Shown here: positions 38,705-48,243 of the stretch, in pieces
Position numbering within the stretch: position 1 is the first letter of the stretch
Layout of the letters: every line of letters begins with the position of its first letter
Assembly: GCA_005765155.1 (NCBI GenBank)
Contig: VCCP01000008.1
Span: forward strand, 372,001 to 436,000
Direction of reading: 5' to 3'
DNA length: 64,000 nucleotides
Origin: Zelopaecilomyces penicillatus
Taxonomy: Eukaryota; Ascomycota; Sordariomycetes; Hypocreales; Pseudodiploosporaceae
The notes under the pieces: model-generated
Seen by the model: the letters and a program-made list of their open reading frames with translations, nothing else
The model's database searches: none
What the model was told of the DNA's origin: nothing
Translations under genes and position numbers: made by a program

Positions 38705-39725
38705 TCACAACTTTGCATCTGATGCAGGCTTTCGCCCAGGCTTAGCAGTGACCCCCCACTTCTTCAACAGCTTGTCGACCGCAACACGAGGACTTCTCCC
38801 ATTCACGTAGCCGATAAAGGGTGGCCCGACTTTATACCCCAGCATATCTACCAGTCGAGGCGGAATCTCTTCTAGCTTCTCAAAATCTACCGCGAGCATG
38901 TGGTTCTCCGTCGTCCGCATCCATGGCTCGCAGTACTGCACCGTCAGCGCGAGACGGCTCTTATCCGAGGTGTTGCGGCCACCGCCGTGCCATAGCGTCC
39001 CCAGAAAGTACATGGCACCACCCGCAGGGAGGATGACCGGCTCAGCCTCAGATCGAGACGGTCTTCGATCATCTCCCCATGTATGAGACTTGGGAACAAT
39101 AACGGTGGCCCCGTTGGTAGCTGTATAGGGATCAAGAGGAACCATAATAGCCTGTACATTGTAAGCTTTATGGATCCAATGCCATCAACGGCAAAATATA
39201 GATGTAGCTGATCATTTCAGCCTTAATCTTGGTTACACAACTTACAGACCCAAACGGGTGGTGCGGCCTCGGCACAGTAATGGTGCCATCGTCGTGGTGT
39301 AGCGTCTGTGGGTCCTCACCAGGGTGGATATTGATGCTCTGATAGGTATTGAGCAAATACCCCGGGCTCAGAAAATAGTCATTGAGGGCTAGGATGTCCG
39401 GGTGTAGTGCGAACTTGTCAAACACACGAGACTTGTTGACTAGATTGTAGATGCGCTGGGTCCGCAACCCTTCAAACGTATTCCGGCCCCGCTCTACCGC
39501 CGGTCCGGCATCCGGTGATGCCGATACACGGGCCACCTCCGCCTTGGCCTCTTGGACATCAGCGTTGGTAAAGGCATCTGGGATCAGAACATATCCATGC
39601 TCAATGGTATGGTCTATGAGTCTTTGTATACGGGCGTCGGTGGGCTTGGCCCGTCTGTGGACCCTCTTGTCCGCCCCAACCTCAGTGTCAACTAAACTTG
39701 GTCTGCGTGAGGGAAGTTGGTCCAT
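38705..39725 (-). CDS. Phytanoyl-CoA dioxygenase (PhyH)-like Fe(II)/2-oxoglutarate oxygenase
   Basis: Two exons (39725-39246 and 39151-38705) join in frame to 308 aa, the usual size for fungal PhyH-family enzymes. The iron ligands of the family are visible as H-x-D within LHHDDGT (residues 142-148) and the distal His215 in LWHGGGRN. Arg226 in DKSRLALTVQY is the expected 2-oxoglutarate anchor. The protein has no signal peptide and should act in the cytosol, hydroxylating or desaturating a substrate with O2 and 2-oxoglutarate. In fungal clusters such enzymes often oxidise amino-acid side chains or terpenoid/polyketide carbons. Convergence with the NRPS 520 bp away makes it a likely tailoring enzyme. 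Its substrate is unknown, and no co-regulation evidence is available. Confidence 0.88.
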
Positions 39726-40450
39726 GCTGATATGGTTTTCTCAAGAAAAAGATATAATAATAGGTGTATAAGAAAAACACATATGAAAAATACTATGATA
39801 GAAGGCACACCGAGGACCGAGGAGCGAGACCTAACGGCTGTGGCAGCCCATAAATAGTTGGATCATTGTTATATACTACGTAGGTAGTAATGCGGGGCAA
39901 CCGAGGCAATTTTGCTAAGACTCATTATGGCGACTAGAGACAGTCGCACACGACGGCCAATTGGGAAACGCGTTGCCTTTCAATTGTGGACAATTTTGTT
40001 AAAGACAAATAGCCTACTGGTGCGGGTATGAGAAGCGGGTAACAGAGTAGTTGTACGTCAGCACCAACATACAATCTTCCTTGTCACTAAGTATAGGGCT
40101 GACTGAACCGGCAATCGCTCCATGCTGCTTTTGACGAAATCGGAAGTTCAGCCTTGTTTGGGGACAAGGTTCATTTACTCGCTCACAACAGGATTGATAC
40201 TTGAACAGACGTAAAGCACTGGGTTGTTGCTGCTCGTTGAAAAAGCTGCATATGCCGGGTTATTGAGTGAGGATGACGTGCCCATCGTATAGCCGACCAA
40301 TGGAGACGATATATGAATAGCCGTGGCCATTCTCAATAATACTGTCAGTCTTCCAGGTGGTACCATGTGCGATTGAGGTTTGATCTTATGGATTGATGGG
40401 CATCTTGTCAATTGTTGATGTCTAGGTCTAGGTGTCTATGATGTTCTGTT
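39726..40450. other. Intergenic, dioxygenase upstream region
   Basis: About 725 bp separate the dioxygenase start from the 3' end of the thioesterase gene. It should hold the dioxygenase promoter. A short minus-strand frame (40175-40411) has no motif. Nothing else was recognised. Confidence 0.45.
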
Positions 40451-41654
40451 TTATTTGTTCAGAGCAGGCAGTCTTGAGCTGAGGAACGCTTCCACATCAT
40501 CAAACTCCTCCAGGCATGCCGAATGCTCCATGCCCCTAATAGAATTGACAGTGTCAGTAAAGTTCAGAATGTTCAGTATCATTCAATGCCATTCAATGCC
40601 ATTGGTTGTGTGAGGGTGAAGATCAGAACGGCACTTACTGGTAGGTTTTAAGTGTAACGTCATAGCCCCATCCCTTCAGCAGCTTTTCCGTGGATTGTGC
40701 CCAATTATAGCGCACGAGCGGGTCCATACTGCCATGTCCCATGAAGACGGGCGTCTCCTTGTTGAGGTTGCTTTCAGGAACATGCTCCTTGAAGCTCTGG
40801 TTGAGAAGGAGCCAGCACGACAAACCAACAACACCGCCAAGCTTGAAAGGTGCGGTCAGTCCCGAAAAGATTCCCATGGCTCCTCCCTGCGAAAAGCCTC
40901 CGATAATAATGCGCTCTGATGGAATGCCGCTTGCCATCTCCTCTTGGATGAGGGAGTAGAGGTAGGCACGGGACTCGAGAATGCCCGGCGCATCCTCATC
41001 CCTGCCTTTCTGTTCAAGAGTATCTGCTGCGGTACCCAGAGTTTTCTGCAGGCACTCATATGAGTAAAGAGATTACCAGGCGTGGACCGACGTCAGAAAC
41101 TTACAATGTCAAACCAACCAGGCATCGGGTAGCCGTGGTTCTATATATTTCAAAGTACATCACCACATGGTCAGTATATACCCCCATTTCGTGGCAGCCA
41201 AGAATTGGTGTTCGGGACTGGGACTGCTAACCATGCTGATGGGAATGACAGGGGCATTTGGCAGAATGAACTTGACTTCATTCAACCGCTGCTTTTTCTG
41301 CCACAGCTGAACGGCATCAGCCCAGCCTCGGCCTGTGTCACCCAGTCCATGGGCAAAGATGACAGTGGCCGTATGCCGGCTGGAAGCCGGGAAAACAATG
41401 GGCGCAACCCTGCGAATGGACGACATGGTGGAACTGGCGGGACTGCGTGTCTGCTGCAGTAGTTGCTGTTGCTTCCGTGCCGTTTCTTCCAAGGCTACTG
41501 TTGACAGCGAAGGCCGACTGCTGAAGAGGTCCGCGAGGCTCACAAGAGATGGAAATGAATCCAGCGGCAGCGTAGATGCGACAAGAATGACAGCGATAGG
41601 AAGGATGAGCGCGATCGCAAAAGCGAATCTGGACGAGTAATTGAGGTTTAGCAT
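40451..41654 (-). CDS. Acyl-protein thioesterase/carboxylesterase (APT1-like) with N-terminal hydrophobic extension
   Basis: Four exons (41654-41232, 41140-41105, 41045-40639, 40535-40451) join in frame to 316 aa. The APT1/phospholipase-carboxylesterase family is clear from FAHGLGDTGRGW, PMPGWFDI, GGFSQGG (Ser205), SMDPLV (Asp261) and GMEHSACLEE (His293), which complete the Ser-Asp-His triad. Known members remove palmitate from proteins or hydrolyse lysophospholipids. The family is normally about 230-240 aa, which fits the part from the internal Met77 (ATG at 41426). The preceding 76 residues include a hydrophobic stretch (residues 10-31) that would act as a signal anchor. Two start sites or two isoforms are possible. 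It lies beside the cluster, and the PKS lacks a release domain, but I consider it more likely a housekeeping esterase than a cluster thioesterase. Confidence 0.85.
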
Positions 41655-42051
41655 ACGATGGTGGCTGAGGCAAAAAACGTTCCATGCCGTTGCACAAACC
41701 GTAACACCCGCCTAGAGGGGCAGCGTTTGTAGGCGGTGGAAATTCGGCTCAGCAGCCTACCTCCGTCTACCTCACTCACTGATCACCTAATCCAACATCA
41801 CCTCACCAACTGCAAGGTCAGTACAAATGGTCATGGAACATGCCATGTGTTTATTGTGCTTTCCGATTTCAGCTAAACGACGACTCGTTTTCTTGAAACG
41901 CATGATACTACACTAACCATTAAAGGCGTACATAAGCAAGCACCAGTGCAAACCATCCCACGGTTCCCACCTCAAACAACAACGTCTATCTGTCACCTGC
42001 CTGCTGAGATAGGGGCATCCCAAATGCATCCGTTTATCCAATTCAGCCTTG
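41655..42051. other. Intergenic, thioesterase upstream region
   Basis: About 400 bp between the thioesterase start and the 3' end of the next minus-strand gene. It probably holds the thioesterase promoter. No further feature was recognised. Confidence 0.45.
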
Positions 42052-43588
42052 CTAGTTATGAGAACAAGCACAGCGTCGGCCTCCCGTTGCTCCGTGGCTA
42101 TGTGGCAGTTTCCCAGAAGGCGTGTATGCCTCTACAAGGCGAGCAACATCGTTCATCCCAGCCCACTCCGAACCTCGTGACAGCATCTGTAGTGGAATCT
42201 CCCCGCGCTTTGGCTTCTGGCTGCTCTCGTCTGCTGCCTGGTCGAACTGTGGTTCAAGAGAAATGAGAACCACCTCTTTTCCCATCAAAGTAGCTCGTTC
42301 AATCGACTGCACCTTGAATTGGGTTCCGGGGGCGAATATGTACTCAATCTTCTTCGGATCGTTCGATATCGGGGTGATGTAGGAAGGCTTTTGCCACACT
42401 GGGTGGTCATTTGGAGGGTTGGCCGTAAGCAGGATACCGTTGGAGTAGTGTATCGCATCATCCAAGCTGTCGGCAAAGCTCCACACCATCTTTGTCGTTA
42501 TCGTCTTACCCACCGCAACAAAGCTAGCCAGCACGTCTGCGAATGGCACCACGAGCTCATCGCCCACCGGGCCGTTGTTGAGTGGGCACTCAAGGAACTC
42601 TGCGCCAAAACGTTCAAGTCCGAACTGGGAAACGTCTACCTGGCCGCTGAACAGTTGTGGCTTGGATATTACTGATGTCCGCGGGAGTGACTCCATAGCA
42701 GCGGCAAGGAGGCGGTTTTGGACATTGCTAAATTTGTGTAGCTTATCGACCACCTTGATCAGCTGTGATCTCACTTCTTCCAGCTTCTGCGCTGGCTCCA
42801 TGAGGAAGCTGCGCATATAGTCGACATTTTGCGGTGTATAAGTGGAGTAATTGCTCTCCCAAATCTCCTGTGCGAGGCTTTTTTTATCTAGAGGGAACGG
42901 AGCTGGCGCAATACCAGTATATTCAAAGACTTTGAGAAATACCATGCGAGCAAATGAGGCACTCGTCCAATCATAGATGCACATGGCAAGCTGGAAACTG
43001 AAGGGGGTGAACGGGAAGTACTGCATTCCAAGAGCCTTGATCTCTTCGACTGGCTTCCCTGGGGCATCGGGCATATTCTGGTACGGCACATATTTCTGCT
43101 CAATCATTTCGTCAATGAATTCGACATCTTCAGCTGATATTGCTGGCAGAGGTTTGAGATGGCCAGACACATGGCCGGTTACGGTATGATAACAGGCTAT
43201 AGTGAGGTGAGTAAGTTGCAGAATGAAGCTGATTGCCATCAAGCTGAGCCTTGAGCTTACCAGTCAAAGTATTCGGGAGTTTGTTCAAACTCAACTTAAA
43301 ACCACCACTCTTGTCAATCTTCAAAGACAACGTCAGTGTATGGTTAGCGCTTGGCAGAGACGGACAGTTCAGGTGGTCGGTATTGTTCTGTCGTCTGAGC
43401 CAAAGGGATGCGCCATTGGCATCGATAGACATGGACTGGGCCGATGTAATCTCCGTCAGGTCGAGGAAGCCACCGCGATCTGCGATGAGCCGTGACGAGA
43501 TGCCATGGCCGCCTCTAGTGGTGTCTACAGGAAGGCCATCACTAAACCAAAGCTGGCAGCTAGCGAGAACCTTGGTAAGGTGCCACAT
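42052..43588 (-). CDS. Hypothetical protein, possible ADP-ribosyltransferase-like C-terminal part
   Basis: Two exons (43588-43261 and 43196-42052) join in frame to about 490 aa, with the codon split as G|CC at the junction. The start ATG at 43588 follows an in-frame stop, but an additional upstream exon cannot be excluded. I do not recognise the full-length family. Near the C-terminus, the stretch from KTITTKMVWSFADSLDDAI to KIEYIFAPGTQFKVQSIE resembles the fold-closing part of mono-ADP-ribosyltransferases, where a phrase like FPPGTxFKV follows the catalytic region. The resemblance is weak, and I could not place the Arg, Ser-Thr-Ser and Glu-x-Glu residues with confidence. No signal peptide is evident. 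The N-terminal half looks beta-rich without a known motif. Its link to the cluster is unknown. Confidence 0.55.
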
Positions 43589-46281
43589 AGTAAAGCCGAT
43601 GGCTGACTAGAGTCAAAGTACTCTTTGTCTTCCCAAGGGATGAGCGAAACGGACAAGTTTGAGGAGCAGTTCGCATCATCGCAAAATTTATATCAACTAC
43701 AATATTGGGGGTGCGGAACCAGGACCCAAAACCCAGGGCCTGGCTGTTCAACAGCTTTTCAAGTTTGTCTGGCTTTTCTAGCCCATGCAGCCATTACGAT
43801 AAAGCGAGACATGGACAACGGCAACTATCCAATGCCCGGTGAGCATTCCATCTCTCAACCCGCAGCCACAGTATGTATCAATGTTGCATTGGCAGGGCTG
43901 GGGCTTAGCTGGCAGGCTGGCCACGTCTCCCTGACAGTGCATTGGGGAGAATAACTCCTAATTAGTCAATGGAACTTAACCAGCTCAGGTTCGTTGCTGA
44001 GTGGTGTGTCTGTGCAACAACAGCTGGCCTTGAATTGAGATCAAGTCAGCTGTCCATTGGCAACTAGAGACCAGGGAGCTTTCGGCGCCACCCGCCTCCA
44101 TAATGGTCGCTTGCTTTTACCGCTTCATAGACTCCTCTAAGTTACAAGTAGTTGGGGCCACGGGAACGCGTCTGCCCGTCATGCTGAGCAACTTGGGCCC
44201 AAGTTTACACAACTATATGTACAGTACGAACCATTGAATGCACAGCACACGCACACTCACGCTAGCACTTCGGTTCCATCCACGAAGCTTTGTGGTGCTC
44301 GTGACTCTAGCAACACTTCTATCGATGAGGGGGTGATGTCACTTGACCTACCTTACAATTGGGCAGTGACGTTCAGCACATTGCTGCTGACTGGTTGTCG
44401 GTGAGGTGTGGTTTATCCCAGATTTCGAGTCCAGTCTTTCACAACTTGATGATCTGCAACAGGTGTACAGTGAGTATAACGTTAGCACAGGGGCAAGGGG
44501 GGGGTTGAACAGGGACAGGCTTGACAGGGCATGGTTGCTACTAGTATTTACTAGGTAACTATTGGACCCAGCTTGAGACAGCCCACGTAATATCAAATCC
44601 ACACACACCATACCAAGTCAAGATTCTCAGCTCCCATAATTTCCCAGCCTTTTGCCGTCCACAGCTCATAGAATGGAAGATTGCCAGCAGAAAAAGAGCC
44701 GATTCTACTTCACAGCAACTCCGTAACTAGATGAGACGTGCGGTGATCTGGCGTTCCTTCCATCAAGAGAGATATTGATGCGCAGTTTTATTCACTCATT
44801 ACAGCCTTCGGAGACTGCCAGTGACTTGCTGCTTGGGCCGTTTCTTTCGAGGTATTGCAAATACCTAGGTAGATGACCAACAGTTTTACGCTGAAATTTA
44901 TGGTTTCAAGACCTCGGATCTTTACAGTGATTGAGCTTCTTCGAGTCGAATTTAAATTGATAACTCATGTCACCATCTCTACATAGGCTATGGGCTTTAA
45001 AACCGCGCTTTCCCTTCCGAATTTGCATTTCACGCAACTTTTCAAGTGACTGTGCTAGACATGCCAAAACAACATGCCCTGTCACACTGTACCCAATTTG
45101 ATGGGGCGTCCAGCATGGCCTCTTCTAGGCTTTGTCCGCAAACGCTATGTGAGAAAAATGAGAAACTTAACACGAGTCAGTTACTCCAAACTCTCATTTA
45201 AAAAATGAATCAATTCTACAGAATTAAAAACATCAGGATTGTCCGGTATGACAAGGACTTGCATAAATAAGTATCTCATTCCTGTCATAGTGGACTTTCA
45301 CATTTTGCGTGTAGAGAGGGATGATGTTGTACTTCGTTATCGCCCTGTATTTATGGAAGAGAACTGAAATACGTTTTTAAGATTCTGGAGACCTTAACTT
45401 GATGAGACAACTAATGGCGGAAAAAAAGACTTTTCTAGGTTCAGTTGAGTGTCGGGACGGTGATTGAAACAGGCACCGTACCAAACCGATGATATCAGAA
45501 CAGACGCTGAAAGTATGGAAAGTTTTGATAACACTAATTAAAAATATCGAATAATACTATGGGTCTCATTGCGATGAGCCACATCAGTGTCTGAAGATGG
45601 CCTACAAATCCATGGCAATGCAATTACGAAGCAGCGCAATCAACGATCAGACAAGGCAAATCATCACTTACGCTCCAGCTGACAAAAAGGCGAGGCACAC
45701 CTATTCTGTATGTATCCCTTTTCCGACAAGTCCGAACAGAGGGTTCGGCTTTTTGTTTTCCGGTTCAAAAACGAGCCGTGTGGCCCGGCCGTTACACGTA
45801 CTGGCAAAGGTGTGTGTCCCAGTAAAGTCTTCGTGTTTCCAACCGGGCAGATTGCCCCCGCCGACCGGACTCCACTCGGCCGAGACAGTCCACAGGGCCG
45901 GGCTCTTCGGCCGGGCATCCCATTACCTGATTATGCAAACTTGCTGCAAGATATTCCGAAACGTATGACAAAGCTGGAAGGATTTATTTATGTTTTGTTT
46001 TGACAAGGCCGAATTCAGTCGGAGCCGGTAGTGTTACTAGGATGGAAGTAGGCGCGGGTGATAAATCTGGTTACGCAAATCCGATGTTGTGGCAAAAAAG
46101 ACAAGGCTGTGGTCCAGGCAGCTTGGCACGTAAAGTATTTAATCCTTCTCAGGCCCCTCTGCATCGTTCCCAAGTCCCATATCAATGTGATTTCAAGATC
46201 TCAAGTCTAAGAGGTCCTAAACAAACATCCACTTGGAACACCTCTCTCTTCCCCTCCCTTGTACCTCAAAGTCCATCAGCC
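43589..46281. other. Long intergenic region without recognised gene
   Basis: About 2.7 kb. Open frames at 43625-43954, 44348-44611 (minus) and 45597-46003 show no recognisable motif. The region must hold the promoters of the hypothetical protein on the left and the monooxygenase on the right. It contains a GC-rich, hairpin-dense block near 45730-45915, listed separately. A frame upstream of the monooxygenase stays open from 46000, but the conserved N-terminus begins at 46282. Confidence 0.45.
45732..45912. other. GC-rich block with several short inverted repeats
   Basis: Four small perfect inverted repeats are packed into 180 bp: CCGAAC/GTTCGG at 45732-45737 and 45743-45748; GGGCA/TGCCC at 45845-45849 and 45853-45857; the palindrome CTCGGCCGAG at 45875-45884; and GGCCG/CGGCC at 45896-45900 and 45908-45912. 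The block is clearly richer in G and C than its flanks. It could be a structured RNA, a foreign insertion or chance; I cannot decide. Confidence 0.35.
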
Positions 46282-47508
46282 ATGTCCAATACACAAACCA
46301 TAGCCATTATCGGCGCTGGTCTCTCTGGCCTAACCTTGGCGCTGTCACTATATCGCCAAAACATTCCATGCATAATATATGAATCCCGACCCGCCTCGCT
46401 AGACATCGGTGGCGCTATCATGTTGTCCCCCAACGCCCTCAAAGTCTTGGACATGCTCGGGGTATACGACAGGATGAAGCCGCTCGGCTACAATTTTGAG
46501 CAACTTTATTTTCGCTCCGCAGAGGATACACCAATCGATTCCTTCGAGTTTGGATCGAAAGTAAAGTACGATTACAAGGCTCTTCGAATATACCGGACTG
46601 AGCTTATCGATGTGTTGGTGGGAATGGTCCAGGAGGCTGGCGTGCCCATTGAGTATGGAAAGAAGTTTACTCATGTGGTCGACGAGAACGAAAATAGCAT
46701 TACCTGGCAGTTTGAAGATGGAACAACTTCCTGCGCAATGCTTCTCGTCGGTGCTGATGGCATCCACTCCCGCGTCAGAAATCATCTTTATCCAGATCTT
46801 ACTCCCCTGTTTACAAACATGATGGGCGTGTCGGCTACAGTGCCGACCAAACAGCTCAAAGCAGAAGGGTATCCTCTCCCGGTTACCATCATGAGCCCGA
46901 AACACGGTGCTTTTGTGATCGCGCCCCAGCGAGCCGACGGTTCCGAAGTCTTTTTCGGCCGGCAATGTCGTTTGCAAGAGGAACATGACCGCCAGGGCTG
47001 GGACAACTTGCTCCAGAACAAGGAGTGGTGCATCGACTTCCTTCGCAAGGGTAAAGAAGATTTTCCATCCATAGTCAGCAACGCCGTTGTTGATATTCCG
47101 CTCAAGAGCATTAACCTGTGGCCTTTCTACGTTGTGCCCAAGCTAGACTCCTGGATATCACAGTCCCATGGACGTGTTATCATCCTAGGCGATGCGGCGC
47201 ACGCCATCCCGCCCACAGCTGGCCAGGGCGTGAACCAGGCCTTTGAAGATGTCTACACATTCGCCGGCGTGTTGGCCAAGCTGCGTATTAGCGGTGCCAA
47301 TGCTGCCCCTTCGCAGCTAGTCCAGGCTTTAGGAAGGTGGCAGATCGGCCGTCAAAGCCGGGTGGATAAGATTCTAGACCTCAATGAACAGCTTAACCGA
47401 AGGCGATTGCCTGAGGAGGGGAAAATAGGAAACCATGAGCCTTTTGACCTTGACTGGTTATATGGAGTGGACTTTGAGAGTCAGGTGGAGGAATGGGCAA
47501 GTGGTTGA
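46282..47508 (+). CDS. Class A FAD-dependent monooxygenase (salicylate hydroxylase-like)
   Basis: A single exon of 408 aa, normal length for the family. The start at 46282 is chosen because the Rossmann FAD motif follows at once (IIGAGLSG, residues 9-16). A longer in-frame opening from 46000 would add about 94 residues of low-complexity, non-conserved sequence. Other family motifs are GADGIHSRVR in the middle and GDAAHAIPPTAGQG around Asp304, which contacts the FAD ribityl chain. The protein should hydroxylate or epoxidise an aromatic or polyketide-like substrate using NAD(P)H and O2. It lies 6.5 kb beyond the dioxygenase, with two apparently unrelated genes between, so cluster membership is uncertain. 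It could equally belong to aromatic catabolism. A polyadenylation-like AATAAA occurs downstream at 47671-47676. Confidence 0.9.
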   Translation: MSNTQTIAIIGAGLSGLTLALSLYRQNIPCIIYESRPASLDIGGAIMLSPNALKVLDMLGVYDRMKPLGYNFEQLYFRSAEDTPIDSFEFGSKVKYDYKALRIYRTELIDVLVGMVQEAGVPIEYGKKFTHVVDENENSITWQFEDGTTSCAMLLVGADGIHSRVRNHLYPDLTPLFTNMMGVSATVPTKQLKAEGYPLPVTIMSPKHGAFVIAPQRADGSEVFFGRQCRLQEEHDRQGWDNLLQNKEWCIDFLRKGKEDFPSIVSNAVVDIPLKSINLWPFYVVPKLDSWISQSHGRVIILGDAAHAIPPTAGQGVNQAFEDVYTFAGVLAKLRISGANAAPSQLVQALGRWQIGRQSRVDKILDLNEQLNRRRLPEEGKIGNHEPFDLDWLYGVDFESQVEEWASG

Positions 47509-48243
47509 AGGAAACGAGAAATACTACCTAAGTTGGATTGTCAAGGAGTCATACCCTGGAAGCGAGTCGACATTGAAGGCTGAACAACGAAATTACCCGC
47601 AACAAATGTACTAGAAATCCCAATGTTTGATTTTACTATTCAATCTGGTGTATTAAGAACTGTTTTGATAAATAAAGCATAATTTGACTCGGATGCATTT
47701 TTTTTTTTGCGGAAGCGAAACTCAAGAAACCTATGAATCCTTACATGGCACTTCGCAGAGGCGCTCTCCTACAGAAAAGCAGCTGAAGTGGTTGATATAT
47801 CAACTTGTACAATTCTAGAGGCACTAGAAATTTTTACGAGCTCTTACTTCTGTCACTGTTCACTAATAAGCTTAGGCTTAGGTAGACCGTACTATACGCG
47901 ACAACAAGTGCACTGACACTATGCTACATCATCAACATCAGGATCATGAGATAAATTCATGAGAACAAGGTCTGAACAAGCCTCGTTCTGCAACATTTTT
48001 AGCTCTAGACATTGCTTGCGGCAAAGGTTGGCGTTTCATTGAATTTGAAAATATGTGTCACACACATACAAAGACTTGGATTCTCATATCACATTCGTCG
48101 TTACGCCATTGGCGATTTAATCTTTGCGGCGATTGAAAATTTATCAGTTGACAAAGCCTCCGTTTAATCGCTTAGATCCTCTGGGTTCCACCGGCCCCGC
48201 CCATTGTCCTTTTTTCATTTGCGAAAAGATATATATACTCCTT
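47509..48243. other. Convergent 3' intergenic region
   Basis: About 735 bp between the 3' ends of the monooxygenase and the coatomer gene. AATAAA at 47671-47676 probably serves monooxygenase transcript processing. A run of about ten T lies near 47699. No gene was recognised. Confidence 0.5.

Noticed and set aside
45597..46003. Open frames over the GC-rich block as small proteins
   Set aside because: Frames on both strands overlap across the same hairpins; no motif or start context supports coding.
46000..46281. Upstream in-frame extension of the FAD monooxygenase
   Set aside because: The added 94 residues are not conserved-looking, and the FAD motif normally lies within about 15 residues of the start.
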